A stretch of 64,000 bases of DNA from Candidatus Altimarinota bacterium (GCA_028689205.1 JAQTWP010000002.1:1-64000); one strand, 5' to 3'. Counted from the stretch's first letter, positions 12,018-24,470 are shown. The notes: a model not told the origin generated them from the letters alone. Program-made: numbers and translations.

Positions 12018-12455
12018 TGGTGGAGATGGCGAGTACTGCCCTCGCGTGCTCGAGAGATCACCTTCTGCTTCTACTATCATAGTCACTTTGGCTACTACTG
12101 GTTATAGAAAATGACAAAAGCAACCAATAGAAATGTTATAGTATATACTTTATCTACAAAACATTTGCAATCTTAATAAAGTAATCCGTTTGATACTAAA
12201 GATCCTCACGGAATCGAACAATCTTTAGTTTTGTAGTAGGCCATTCGGCACTCATCCCTAAGGAGACTACGACCCAATTACGTTAAAATTAATTAAGCGT
12301 AAACTGGAGAGAAAGCTTGCTTGAAAGAAGCAAGTCCTCTTGCAACACGAGTGTTTGCGGTTGTTTTTGGCTGTGATTGATTACGTGAGCCGCAGCCAAC
12401 TCCCGGATAGCAACAGAAAATGATAAAACTCCCAAGTAGAATCTGTATCATCCCC
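12018..12455 (-). ncRNA. ssrA: tmRNA (trans-translation RNA)
   Basis: On the minus strand the 5' end GGGGATGATACAG matches the tmRNA start and the 3' end is CATCTCCACCA; the two form a 7-bp acceptor stem with a G3-U wobble, the alanine identity element, and an encoded CCA. A tag frame beginning GCA AAC ACT at about 12360 reads ANTRVARGLASFKQAFSPVYA and stops at TAA. The tag end VYA differs from the usual LAA. The T-arm is a 5-7-5 hairpin (GCGAG/CTCGC), but its loop is GGCAGTA rather than TTCRANY, which is odd. Resume codon and pseudoknots are inferred. Confidence 0.85.
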
Positions 12456-12617
12456 ATTTGATAGAACTGAGAGCTGGAGCTTAGAACTACGAAGAGCTTA
12501 AGTTTTCGGCTTTTAGTCTAAAGTAGGTTCATTATATGGAAAAATAGGATTTATTCAAAATTTTTTGCATTTACAAAAATATATACTAAAATAAAATCCG
12601 TAATTAATTAGCTAAGT

Positions 12618-13604
12618 ATGCACAAAACAAAAATAACAAAAATATTAATATTTCTACTTTCTAGTAGTTTTTTTTGAAATATTATTTTTGCCGAATGAAT
12701 AGATGTAAGTGCAAATATCCCTTCTTGAAAATACTCAGAAATTATAAAAGTGGAACTTACTCCTACAAATCCAAGTGCAAGAACTTTTTATAGTTTCAAT
12801 CCTAATGGATGACCTAGCGATGCCCTACTATATACTTGAGCAATTATAATTAAAAAGTCTACTCCTTTGGTTTTCTTTAGTTATACTTCTACAGAAAATG
12901 AAAGTAAAATTAAAATAAATAATTATATAATAAAATTCTCTAATAACATAAGACTTAGTGAATGAGGGAAAATCGTTGATTGAAAAATTAACAATTTGAA
13001 TCTGACTAATATATGATCTGATTCAATTGACCTATCTTTTTGGGAAGTAAGAAATGACGCTGGGAAAATAATAATTCCTGATTGAACTAAAATCAAATCT
13101 TGAGAAGAATTTCTAATAAATTGATTGACTTGAGTATGAATAGTTTCGCTTTTCTCTCCAGATGAAGAAAAAAAAGATTTTATTGAGATTATTCCAGAAG
13201 TTAAAGAAGCGATACCTGTAAAAATTCCTGTAAAATCTATTAAAGAAGTTTCATCAACAAAACCCAAAATAACTGAAAGCAATTCACCTACAGCAATTGA
13301 ATCTCAAATTACAGAAGAAGAACCCGTAGTCAATAATACAACTGTAGAAAACATAGATAAGACTATTGAATCTAATATTGAGAAAATATGAAATAATGAA
13401 GTTACTATTCCTGCTGTCATAGAAACTAAGCAAGAAAATACTGAGAATAGTCTTAATGATAATCTAAAATCGTCAGCTAATGAAAATTGACAAGGAAAGA
13501 GTTCTAATTCATGACAGATAATAATTTTTTGAATTCTTTGAATTGCACTTATATGATGAATATGACAAGTATGAATGAAATATTATAAAAAAAGAAGAAT
13601 TTAA
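12618..13604 (+). CDS. Exported, C-terminally anchored surface protein with chitobiase-C/LTD-like region
   Basis: A 328-residue protein: signal peptide (1-28), a beta-rich domain (about 30-110) resembling the chitobiase/hexosaminidase C-terminal module, then a lamin-tail-like segment (about 125-170), a long low-complexity linker rich in Glu, Pro, Ser and Thr (about 175-290), and a C-terminal membrane helix before KKRRI. It is thus held on the outer face of the membrane by its tail. Function unknown; the domain names are resemblances only. A terminator follows at once. Confidence 0.65.
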
Positions 13605-13622
13605 TAAAAAATATTTTAACCT

Positions 13623-13649
13623 AAAAAAAGCCATTACTTGGCTTTTTTT
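13623..13649 (+). terminator. Terminator
   Basis: AAAAAAAGCC, 7-base loop, GGCTTTTTTT, 18 bases past the stop of the anchored surface protein. Confidence 0.85.
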
Positions 13650-13740
13650 AGTTATTATAAATAGTATATCTTATTGTCAATTAATTTTTTTTGAAAAAAG
13701 TTAATTATTATGTTAATATATTTGAAATATAAAAAAATAT

Positions 13741-14097
13741 ATGGAAAACAAAAAAAATATACCCTTAGACATCAAAACAAATAATGGAGAAAGCATTATT
13801 ATCTGTACGATAAAATGAGAAACAGATAATATTAATATTGATTCAGTATTCAATAAAATTGCTGAAGATATAAAAGATTATAATAAAGTAATATTGAACT
13901 TAAGTGAATTAATATTCTGTAATTCCAAATTCCTTGGGAATTTATTTTTTCTGGCAGATACTATTGAAAAAAAATGATGAAAATTATGTATACTGGGATG
14001 TAATCCATTAGTATATGATTCATTAAGCATAGTGTGAATTTTTGATGTAATTCCCTATTTTGAAGATAAAGAAAGTAGTTTAGATTATTTAAAATAA
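13741..14097 (+). CDS. STAS domain protein (anti-anti-sigma type) 1
   Basis: A 118-residue single STAS domain. The strand-loop ending in FCNSKFLGNL aligns with the DSSGLG region that carries the regulatory serine in SpoIIAA/RsbV proteins; Ser is kept, the preceding Asp is not. Followed after 4 bases by a second STAS gene of similar size. Such proteins act in partner-switching with a kinase. No kinase or phosphatase gene lies nearby, so the partner is unknown. Confidence 0.75.
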
Positions 14098-14101
14098 AAA
14101 A

Positions 14102-14467
14102 ATGGCAACTCCAATACAAATTATAAAAAAAGATTTTTGAGATGTAAACCATTTTACATTTATTTGAGCAATCGATGAATCCAATGCAGATGAAACATTC
14201 AAAAGTATATTCAATCAGTTTATATGATCTCAATTAATATTTGATTTATGATTACTTGCATATGGTAATTCCAAATTCATATGATATCTAAGTAAAATGT
14301 ATGAATACGTTGAAGAAAAAAACTGACAAATGTATATTGTAAATTGCATAGAACCAATCAGAGATATTCTAGATATTTGCTGAATCCTAGCTATAATTCC
14401 CAATACAATGTCTCTAAATGAAGCATTAATAAATATGTGAGAAAAGGAAGAAGTTTCAACAAAATAA
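14102..14467 (+). CDS. STAS domain protein (anti-anti-sigma type) 2
   Basis: A 121-residue STAS paralogue of the preceding protein; the key loop reads YGNSKFIGYL, again with a serine. The central CGIL-type strand and the following helix match the STAS pattern. The 4-base gap implies co-translation. Two tandem STAS proteins could dimerise or compete for one kinase (inference). Confidence 0.75.
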
Positions 14468-14490
14468 CAAGCCAAAGTAATTTTATAAGC

Positions 14491-14525
14491 AAAAAAAGAC
14501 TTACTTGACCACTAAGTCTTTTTTT
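14491..14525 (+). terminator. Terminator
   Basis: AAAAAAAGACTTA, 9-base loop, TAAGTCTTTTTTT after the STAS pair. Confidence 0.85.
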
Positions 14526-14538
14526 GTTGTTCAAAAAT

Positions 14539-14566
14539 TTGACAATAAAGGCAAAAGAGATAGGAT
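14539..14566 (+). promoter_or_regulatory. Predicted promoter for metG
   Basis: TTGACA (14539-14544), 16-bp spacer, TAGGAT (14561-14566), 25 bases before the start codon. Confidence 0.5.
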
Positions 14567-14590
14567 TAACTGGTATTTAATTAAGGAAAA

Positions 14591-16126
<1,536 letters not shown>

Positions 16127-16166
16127 TTAAAATTCTATATTATATTAAATTTAATCTAAACTAAAA

Positions 16167-16976
16167 ATGTTAAAATTCCTAATTCTCTGAGATATATTCG
16201 GCAGAAACTGAAGAAGACTCGTGAAAAAATTCCTTCCAGAACTAAAAAAACAATATTCGCCTGATTTTATGATTGCAAATAGTGAGAATATGACAAGCGG
16301 AAGAGGAGCAGTAGTGAAGCATATTCTTGAAATGAAAGAGCTATGATTTGATTGTCTTACTTGATGAAATCACAGTTTCGCTAATCTGAATGATAACGAG
16401 ACTTATATTAATTCCTCTGATTCAATTCAGATTCGTCCCGCTAACTATTTTGATCATCCAGAATATCCAGTACCTGGTAAATGATATAAAATAATTGAGA
16501 AGAATTGAAAAAAAATACTTGTTATCAATCTCCTTGGTAATTCCTTCATGGGATGACATATTTATAATCCATTTATGAAAGTTGACGAAATTCTTGCTGA
16601 AACTTGAAATAACTTCGATTCAATAATTGTGGATTTTCATAGAGAAACAACTGCAGAAAGCTATGCACTTAGCGAATATCTAAGCGGTAAAGTGACTCTA
16701 GTTTATGGTACTCATACTCATGTTCAGACAAATGATGAGCATATATTATCTTCTTGAACCGCAATGATTACAGATATTGGAATGGTTGGCTCTCTACATA
16801 GTTCTCTAGGTCAAAAATTCGAATCCAGAATACCCAACTTCGCAACTTGAATTAATATTTTCTCTGCCAAAAATGAGGTTGATATGTGACCGGGTCTAGT
16901 TAATGGAATTTATGTAGAAATAGAAGACAGAAAATGTATTAAGATTGAAAAAGTTAGATTAATTGAAAAAGTATAA
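16167..16976 (+). CDS. YmdB-like metallophosphoesterase
   Basis: A 269-residue member of the YmdB/TIGR00282 family: GDIFGRNGR at the N-terminus (metal Asp), NSEN near residue 35, TGGNHSF (metal His), YGTHTHVQT and TDIGMVG near the end. Family members are binuclear metal phosphodiesterases active on 2',3'-cAMP and influence biofilm and motility decisions in Bacillus. Length matches (about 265). It follows metG by 40 bases, and the small zinc protein follows it. Confidence 0.88.
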
Positions 16977-17008
16977 ATATAATATTTAATTTTTAATAAA
17001 ATAAAACT

Positions 17009-17224
17009 ATGAGACTAAAATGTGAAAATTGTACAAGTCCAATAAAAAAACTTGAATTAGAAAAACCAGAACATACTATAATTAAATCAGAATCTGGAAT
17101 TGGGTGCGTTGAGACTGAAAATTGAGAACAAGTTAACGTATTTACATCTCCAAGACAAATTCAAGATAATTTTTGAAAAGCAGCGAGAAGGATTCTTTGT
17201 GACAATAAAGAAGCTACAAAATAA
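17009..17224 (+). CDS. Small Cys-containing protein
   Basis: A 71-residue protein beginning MRLKCENCTSP, with further cysteines at about 37 and 64. The CxxC start suggests a metal-binding knuckle, but no second pair is present. Contains one TGA glycine in a conserved-looking NGEQVNVF segment. Followed by a terminator. Function unknown. Confidence 0.6.
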
Positions 17225-17265
17225 AAATTATTAATTGTAAAATTATTGTAAAATTTACAGTTTTA

Positions 17266-17297
17266 AAAAACTCTAAAACTTGAATTTTGGAGTTTTT
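17266..17297 (+). terminator. Terminator
   Basis: AAAAACTCTAAAA, 6-base loop, TTTTGGAGTTTTT. Its presence argues against a TTG start for htrA inside this stem and for the ATG at 17338. Confidence 0.75.
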
Positions 17298-17337
17298 GTA
17301 TATAATCTATAGTTGTTTACTATTAATTATTCTTTAT

Positions 17338-18531
17338 ATGAACTCAGATAAAAGATATATTATCTATATGATTATTCTAACTTGTTTTATTTCAATTTCT
17401 ACAAGTTTGATAGTTTATAAAGTTGCCTCAGATAGTAATAAGGTAAGTCAAATAAATACTTCTCAGACAACTAATAATACTACAACTCAGAATAATGTTA
17501 ATCTCAAAAGTCTTGAGAAAAACGTAAAAGATATAGCAAAAAATATAAGTCCTTCTGTGGTTAGTATTATAATATCAAAAGAAGTTCAGACTTATAAGAC
17601 TGACCCTTATTGATTTTTCCAAAAACAAACATGAACCTTAAAACAAGCAGTTTGAGGTTGAACATGATTTTTTATAAATAAACTTTGATTAATTCTTACT
17701 AATAAACATGTAGTTGGAGACCCGAATGCAAGTTATACAGTAATTGCCTCTAACTGAAAAGAATATAGTTGAAAAGTGTTAGCTATTGATCCAACTAATG
17801 ATTTGGCAATAGTACAGGCACTAGATATTAATTGAAAAGCATTAAGTAATACTCCGGCAGTTACATTCAATGGTTCTGCAAGTAATATTGAAGTAGGAAG
17901 TTTCGTGGTTGCAATCGGAAATGCTCTTGCAGAGTTCCAAAACACAGTAACATTCTGAGTAATATCATGAATTGGAAGAAGTATAGAAGCATGAGATCAA
18001 AATTCAAGATCAAGTGAACAATTAACATGATTAATCCAAACAGATACAGCAATTAATCCAGGTAATAGCTGAGGACCGCTCGTTAATCTTAACGAAGAAG
18101 TTGTCGGAATTAATACTGCAATAGCGTCGGGTGCTAATTGACTTGGTTTTGCAATACCTTTATCACAAAAAGAAGTTGATTACATAATATCTTCTGTACA
18201 GAAAACCTGAAAAATTCAAAGAGCTTTTGTTTGAATCAGATATATTCCTCTTACTCCAGAAATAGCAAAAAGTCTTAAAATAAAAATTGAGAATTGAAAT
18301 TATATTTGAGCTTGAACTAATCAAGAATGAGTAGTAGCAGGTTCACCAGCAGAAAAAGCATGATTAAAAACTTGAGATATTATTACAGAAGTAAATTGAG
18401 TTAAGTTAATTAATTGACTTAATATAAAAGATATTATCAAAGATAAATTCCCTGGAGACAAAATCAGTCTTAAGGTATTAAAATCAAATTGAGAAGAGAA
18501 AATGCTTGAACTTATTTTGGGAGCTTTTTAA
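17338..18531 (+). CDS. htrA: HtrA/DegP-type serine protease with PDZ domain
   Basis: A 397-residue membrane-anchored protease: N-terminal membrane helix (about 8-28), Asn/Thr linker, trypsin-like domain with catalytic H124 (TNKHVV), D155 (NDLAIV) and S244 (GNSGGP), and one PDZ domain (about 300-395). It degrades or refolds damaged envelope proteins. The start at 17338 was chosen because an upstream TTG lies in a terminator hairpin. The product is typical of one-PDZ HtrA enzymes. Catalytic glycines are TGA- or GGN-coded. Confidence 0.92.
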
Positions 18532-18578
18532 GGTATTTTATGTCAAATGCATTTTAGTTTTGGGTTTATATCTATATA

Positions 18579-18650
18579 GATTGCCACGTCATTATCATTC
18601 ACCCCAAGAGTACTTCCTCGCTTTAGCTCACAGCGCCTCGCAATGACGAT
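18579..18650. repeat. Dispersed palindromic repeat
   Basis: Outer arms ATTGCCACGTC and CGCAATGACGAT flank ACCCCAAGAGTACTTCCTCG and a GC-rich segment. The inner core recurs at 25311 and, inverted, at 61310-61330. Confidence 0.75.
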
Positions 18651-18696
18651 TCTAAAAAATATCGAACTTGTTTTATGAGCTTTTTAAATTTTTCTA

Positions 18697-19083
18697 TTAT
18701 TTATTCATAGATTTTCTGACTGCTTCTATCATTTCTGGAGTTATATTTACTTTTGGAATGTTAGTTTTATTATTCTGAAGAACAGCTCAAGATTGAATTA
18801 AAATATCACTGGAATTTCAATCAGGCAAAGAGAGATTTACATTTTGCATAGTTTTTTCTGCCGTCATTTGTACGATTTTACTCATTTTTGGGATAATGTA
18901 TTCTTCAGCTAATTTATCAATATCGAGAGTTGGAAATATGACCATATAAAAATATACTATTCAAGAAAAGACGGCTAATTTGAGTATATTAGTAATCATT
19001 TTATTTCTTGATTGTTTCCTTGTTTTAGTGAAAATATAATTTATTTTTTCACTTTCTGTGAATTGGGAATCTTTTTTGAACAT
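18697..19083 (-). CDS. Small membrane protein
   Basis: A 128-residue protein with a basic N-terminus, one membrane helix at about residues 35-55 (LAVFSGIVYFYMVIF) and an extracytoplasmic tail of about 70 residues ending in a charged helix. No family recognised. It lies between htrA (convergent) and polA (upstream, same strand), separated from the latter by a REP-like repeat. Confidence 0.6.
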
Positions 19084-19130
19084 AGAATATTGAATTATAC
19101 ACAAACCAAATAGGTTTTTATTAAATTAAT

Positions 19131-19183
19131 AGATTCCGGGTGACCGAAGGAAATGCCTGTGGTGCAAGCCCGGAATGACAAAA
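19131..19183. repeat. Dispersed palindromic repeat
   Basis: AGATTCCGGGTGACC...GCAAGCCCGGAATGACA, an imperfect inverted repeat. A near copy in the other orientation lies at 61082-61130. Confidence 0.75.
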
Positions 19184-19236
19184 CTGTAAACTAATTTTAT
19201 TTAAGACAAAATAAAGTATTTCATTAAATATTTGGC

Positions 19237-20646
19237 TTATTTTTTAGCTTTTTTCCAATTATCTCAGACTCAGATTTCTACAAGCAGTTTTGCTTCAAAT
19301 GGTACTACATTTTCCATAATTTCTTTGATTTTTTCTTCAAGGAATAATTCATCTTTATATAATTCGAAAACTAGTTCATCATGAACTTGAAGTATCATTT
19401 TTGACTTGTAATTTCAAGTATTTAATAACTTATCAATTTGTATCATCGCAAGCTTAATTACATCGGCTGCAGTTCATTGGATTGGCATATTAACAGCTTC
19501 CCTTTCTGCCTGTCATTTGATAATTCTATTCGCATCATTGAGATTATTTATATATCTTCTTCTTCAGAAAAAAGTTTCAACGTAACCATTCTCTCTTGCT
19601 TTAACTAATAATTCTTCATTATATTTTTTCACTCAAGAATAAAGTTCATAGAATTTGTCTATATAAATTCCTGCTTCAGCTGGTCAGATGCCAATTTGTT
19701 TAGAAAGTCCAAATCCTGATATTCAATATATTACTCAAAAATTAACAGTCTTTGCTCTTCTTCTTTCTTCTGAAGTAATTTCTTTGTCTCAGAAAAGGAA
19801 TTTGGCAGTACGAGTATGAATATCTTCTCAAGCCTTGAATGCATCAAGTAAAATTGGATCTTGACTAAGATTCGCAAGAACTCTAATCTCAACTTGTGAA
19901 TAATCTGCAACCATTATTTTATAATCTGGGGAAGATGAAATAAAACATGATTTGATTTCTTCGGCATATCAATTCCCTGCTGGAATATTCTGCAAGTTCG
20001 GATTTTCAGAAGACATTCTTCAGGTAGAAGCTCAAGTCTGATTAAATGTTGTATGAATTTTCTTAGTATTCGGATTGAGAGTCTTTAGTAATCATTCAAC
20101 ATAAGTCGTTTGGAGTTTACGAAGTCCTCTATGTTCTAAGATAATACTTGCGATTGGATATTTTTGTCAGATATATTCTAGTGCTTCATTATCGACACTG
20201 AATCAAGTCTTGATTTTTTTAGTTGTAGGAATATTCAGTTTTTCAAAAAGAATAACTTGAAGTTGTTTCGGTGAATTAAGATTGAATTTTTCTCAAACCA
20301 AATCATAAATCTCCATTTCAAGACTCTTAATTCTTTCTTCGATTTCTACTCAGATTTCTTTTAATCTACCACTATCAATTTTGAATCAATTAAGCTCCAT
20401 TCTTGCTAAAACCATAAGCAATTTAGCTTCCATGTCAAAAATGAATTCTTGCGAAGGAAAAGGTTTTTCTGAATCTATTTGCGCATATTTTTCCCAAGCA
20501 AAAAAAGCTTTTTCGGCTGACAGAATATCAGACTGCTCACTTACTACAAAATCATCAGAAAAATCAATGAAATCCTTAAAATCATTATTCTTGAATCTTG
20601 TAGAAAAGATATATTCTTTTAGTTTAATGTCGTATAATTTTGGCAT
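19237..20646 (-). CDS. polA: Minimal DNA polymerase I (polymerase domain only)
   Basis: A 469-residue family A polymerase. Motif A is ADYSQVEIRVLA (catalytic D248), motif B/O-helix is RRRAKTVNFGVIYG, motif C is VHDEL (H422, D423). Usual Pol I has about 850-930 residues; here the 5' nuclease is absent and only about 100 residues precede the thumb, too few for a full 3'-5' exonuclease, whose DxE residues I do not see. It should fill gaps in repair and lagging-strand synthesis but cannot remove primers or proofread alone. Confidence 0.93.
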
Positions 20647-20672
20647 GATAAATTTAATTAGTTAGATTTAAT

Positions 20673-21362
20673 TTAAATAGTAGTTCAGTCCCATACTGGC
20701 ACTCATAGATAATTTCAAATAGTTTTTGCATTTGATTTAATTATATTAAGATTTCAGTGGTCTATAAGATTTATCCTACTTTTATCTTTTAAAACTAAAT
20801 TTAGTTCATAACTATAGTAACTTCCCATATTTCAATAAACGAACTCTGATAACAATTGGACGGCATAAATATTGTTCAGTGAAGTAATATTTTTATCATC
20901 AATATCAATCATTTCTAAATTCAGATTTAGTTTTCATTTATAGAAATATCCAATTTTTTTATCAAAAACTATAGGTTTACTGAAATTATTAAAAATAAAA
21001 AAATTTGTTCAAAAATAAAATAAAGTAAATACAAATAATGCAACTATTGTATTTAAATTTGTTTCCTTGGTAAAATAATTCAGAAACAATGTTAAGAATA
21101 AAATAAATGGTATTAAAGAAAAAACTATCAAAAATATTTTTGTCTGAAAAGAAGATTTTAATTCAAGATTTCAATTAGTATTTTTTGTTAATATATTTGT
21201 TATAAAATTAGTTCATCATATATTGAGGCGTTCCCAAGATATTTTCTTTGCAAATGGATCAGAAATATTAATAAAAGCTTTCTTTATTTTTTCTTGTTTA
21301 GATTTTGAAATATTACTTCAAATATCTTTTAAACTACTTTTAACTGAATTTAATAATCACAT
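20673..21362 (-). CDS. Membrane protein of unknown function
   Basis: A 229-residue protein with a basic helical N-terminus (1-60), two closely spaced membrane helices (about 75-130) and a C-terminal soluble part (about 135-229) with alternating strands. No family recognised. It lies between trpS and polA on the same strand, about 100 bases after trpS, and may be part of the same transcript. Confidence 0.6.
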
Positions 21363-21459
21363 AATTTTATTAAAATTAAATTATAAACCTACAACTTCTT
21401 TAACTTCTCTCATTTTTGTTTCAATTCTTGAGTTCATTTCGCAATTTTAAAATCGTAAA

Positions 21460-22590
21460 TTATAAATATTCCTTTCAATAATCCAATAATCACATTGATT
21501 TTTTAAGGGTTTCAATTAATTTTTGTCATTCAATTCTAGCATTAGCCGATCATTTTTCAATAGAATTAACTACAATATCCATGTGTTTTAGATAATATTC
21601 CCTTCTTTCTCTTATTGGAGATATAAACTCTTCAAGAACATTAATTAGGAGTTTTTTTATTTCTCAATCTCAAACGGAATTTGGTCATCATTCAATATAT
21701 CTTTTTTTAAGTTCATCTAAATGTGTTTTATCCTTATAAAAAATATCTAAATATAAAAATGCAACATGTTTGGAAATATTTCATTTTGATTCAATGCTTG
21801 TTTTACCGGGATCAGTATACATTTTATTAACTTGGCTCGTGATTTCTTTTAATGTAGAAGTTAGATAAATAGTATTTCCTAGACTTTTACTCATTTTATC
21901 ATTTCCATCAATTCAAACCAATCTAGGAAATTCGGAAACTAATGCTTTTGGTATAGGAAAATTCGTAGAGTACATAGTATTTACTTTTTTTATAACTTTT
22001 CTTGATAATTCAATATGTGGAATTTGGTCTTCTCAAACAGGAACTATTTCTCAACCGAGAAGCATAATGTCTGCAACCTGACTAACAGGATAATTAATAA
22101 AACCAAGTGATATAGAATTACTTTCAGTTTCTCATCTTTTTTCTATTTTTTTCATTTCATCCTTAAGTGTTGGATTATTTGTAGCAAGCGAGTACGGTAC
22201 GAACATTGTTAAATAATTGAAAAGTTCTGCAAATTCTGGCACATAACTTTGAACAATAAAATTACTTTTATTAGGATCAAGTCATACGGCAAGCCAATCA
22301 ATTACCATATCAATAACCGAGTTTCTAAGTTTTTCAGTTTCTCCGAGATGGTCTCAAAGAACTTGATAATCTGCAATTAAAAAATTAGTTTTAATATTTG
22401 AAGTTTCTTGTAATTGAATCCAGTTACTAAGGGCTCAAACATAATGTCATAAATGAAGTCTTCAGCTAGGTCTAGCTCAGGTAAGACAAGTAAGAGTTTT
22501 ATTAGAATCTATATTTTTTAAATTTTCAATACCCCTTATAATATGTGGCATTTCTCAAGTTGGTTTCACTCAAGTTATTGTTTTTTTCAT
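21460..22590 (-). CDS. trpS: Tryptophanyl-tRNA synthetase with N-terminal repeat-like extension
   Basis: A 376-residue class I enzyme charging tRNA-Trp: ARPSGRLHLGHY (HIGH at 46-49), GGEIVPVGEDQ and DKMSKSLGN (KMSKS 232-236) are all present. TrpRS is normally about 330 residues. The extra N-terminus contains GVKPTGEMPHI, itself similar to the usual start of TrpRS (GxxPTGxxHLGN), so the first motif appears duplicated with a degenerate HIGH. The gene lies third in a transcript headed by two Trp-Trp leader peptides, which implies control by charged tRNA-Trp. Confidence 0.94.
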
Positions 22591-22648
22591 AGTTTTTTGG
22601 TTAGTTAATAAGATTATATAAAAATCGAAGTTTTTTCAAAGGTAAAAT

Positions 22649-23452
22649 TTAGTTTTTATTTATTTGTTTACGTTCATCTAAAAAATGCATAAATTCATGA
22701 CTTGCATATTTCATAGTAACTCAAGAGTGTCATGTTCATTTATATTCTTTGTATATGAAATCTCAGCTATTATTAAGTGTTTTTAATTTATTATAAAAAT
22801 CCTTGGATCTACTATAATTTATGCTTTCGTCTTCTGTTCAATGTGCAATAAATACGCTTGTATTATTTAGGTATTTGATGTTTTTGATTGGAGTAAATAA
22901 AGTCAAATCTCTGAAATAATCCTTAAAAGATTTTGATTTGATTCAGTTATATAAATTAGTATATCATCTATCGATTACATTATAAAAATCATCAACCGAT
23001 TCTTCTGGTTTTCATATTTTTCAAAGATTAGAAAACTCAAGTGCTGGGTAAAATAGTCATATTTCATTTATGCTTTTATCAAATCTTGGTAAAACAGAAA
23101 CCAATGATCATCAGAAGCTAAGACCAAGAAAAGAAATTCTTCAGTATTTATAAAATTTTTCTTCTCAAGAAGATACATTGATTCAATTGCTTCAAGAGAA
23201 ATATTTCTTAGAATCTATTAGTGTATTTATACAACTTTTAGGTGAGAATTTTCAACCACTCCTGCAGAATCAATAATAATCCGGTACAAAAACATCATAT
23301 CCATACATATTTAAGATGTCTACATTCCTTAAGTTGTCCACATCTTTTAGATTAGGTATTCCTATAGCAACAATTATAAGATCTTTTGAAACTATATTGC
23401 TTTTATAAAAAGTACCGACTAGATTGTAGAATTTAAGAATTTCTGTTTTCAT
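22649..23452 (-). CDS. Alpha/beta hydrolase in the trpS operon
   Basis: A 267-residue dienelactone-hydrolase-like protein: nucleophile elbow GLSFGG near residue 112, an HGTEDESI acid-loop and GTGHSG for the catalytic His. Contains no tryptophan. The gap to the upstream gene is 7 bases and to trpS 58 bases. Substrate unknown; the shared leader region suggests a role linked to tryptophan supply, which is inference. Confidence 0.75.
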
Positions 23453-23459
23453 TTTAAAG

Positions 23460-24239
23460 TTAAGTTAAAGAATTAATATCGACTCTCACGAAGAGATTGT
23501 TTTCGTTTAGTTTGTATTTTCAATCAGTGAAAAGATTGTTTTTTGGTGAGGTTGTTTCTGTATTTACAAAAATCTTGTCAGTAAAATTATGAGTCAAAAA
23601 TTGATTTGTTTCTAAATAGTTCTTAATCAGATAATATCACTTTTCATATCAAAAATTAGTAATAATTACCTGTAGAGAATTAGAAAAAGAGTTAATATCT
23701 AATCAATAATCAGCTAATAAAAGATTTATATCTTTAATAGTAAAAGTTTTTTTGACTACTTGTGATTGTTTTATGGGAATTCAAATTGAAGAAAATGTTT
23801 CAATTAAAAAATCTCAGTCTATAACTTCTGAGAGCTTTTGATTATAGAGATTAAGCATTCCTTCAACTTCACCTTTTAATTCAACTTCATCAATGTTTTC
23901 TTTGACTACCATTCATCTATCAGCAAGTAAAAAACGTATTTTCAGATTAAAAGTACTCTTCAAAAAATCCAAAACTATAAGAGACACTTCAAATTTTTTT
24001 TGATATTTTATTCAAACTGATTCAAAAGAATTATAGCTTCACTTAGGTAATCATTTATCACTATATAAAGGACAAAGTGTTATGAATATATCTCTTGCAT
24101 TTTCACTATTGCTTAGTGCATTTTTTACCTGACCTTTTGTAGAAAATCAGATATTTTTGATTAGCGGGTTGCTTTGTACAAGTCTTGTTTTTTGTGAATC
24201 CAGATTTCTATATCTTTTAGAAATATTAAGTGTTTGCAT
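23460..24239 (-). CDS. Unknown protein, first gene behind the Trp leader peptides
   Basis: A 259-residue cytoplasmic protein with no signal peptide or membrane helix. Notable segments are ITLCPLYSDKGLPKGSYNS (about 53-71) and FLLADRGMVVKEN. I do not recognise a family. It contains no tryptophan, so it can be made when Trp-tRNA is short. It begins about 22 bases after the second attenuator hairpin and is followed 7 bases later by the hydrolase gene. Confidence 0.65.
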
Positions 24240-24261
24240 ATATTTATAATTAAAATTAAAT

Positions 24262-24302
24262 AAAAAAACTGTTAGTCTACTATTTCTAGAGAGCTAACAG
24301 TT
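24262..24302 (-). terminator. Attenuator terminator 2
   Basis: AACTGTTAG, long loop, CTAACAGTT and a T7 tail, between leader peptide 2 and the first structural gene. The loop CTAGAAATAG can instead pair with CTATTTCTGG within leader peptide 2, a possible antiterminator. Confidence 0.7.
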
Positions 24303-24327
24303 AAAAAGTGTCTACGACAAAATTTAG

Positions 24328-24390
24328 CTATTTCCGCCAGAAATAGTCATATTCGTTTAGCCACCAGATTTTCTTATTATATATTTTCAT
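24328..24390 (-). CDS. Trp leader peptide 2
   Basis: A 20-residue ORF, MKIYNKKIWWLNEYDYFWRK, with tandem Trp codons 9-10 and a third at 18, ending in TAG. It lies between terminators 1 and 2. Its 3' part forms a hairpin CTATTTC/GAAATAG. Trp is the rarest residue here, so three in 20 is striking. I read it as a ribosome-mediated attenuator sensor. Confidence 0.7.
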   Translation of the reverse strand: MKIYNKKIWWLNEYDYFWRK

Positions 24391-24402
24391 AAAATTGAAA
24401 TT

Positions 24403-24435
24403 AAAAATACTACCAAGTTTTCACCTGATAGTATT
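24403..24435 (-). terminator. Attenuator terminator 1
   Basis: AATACTATC, 12-base loop, GGTAGTATT and a T-run. The 5' arm CTATCAGGTG is complementary to CATCTGATAG at the stop codon of leader peptide 1, giving a competing antiterminator. Confidence 0.75.
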
Positions 24436-24470
24436 GTTTTTTACTTAATTAAATTAGCACAACAAAAACT

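Noticed and set aside
23460-24239. Cyclodipeptide synthase
   Set aside because: Size and the GSYNS segment suggested it, but the catalytic motifs of that family are not present.
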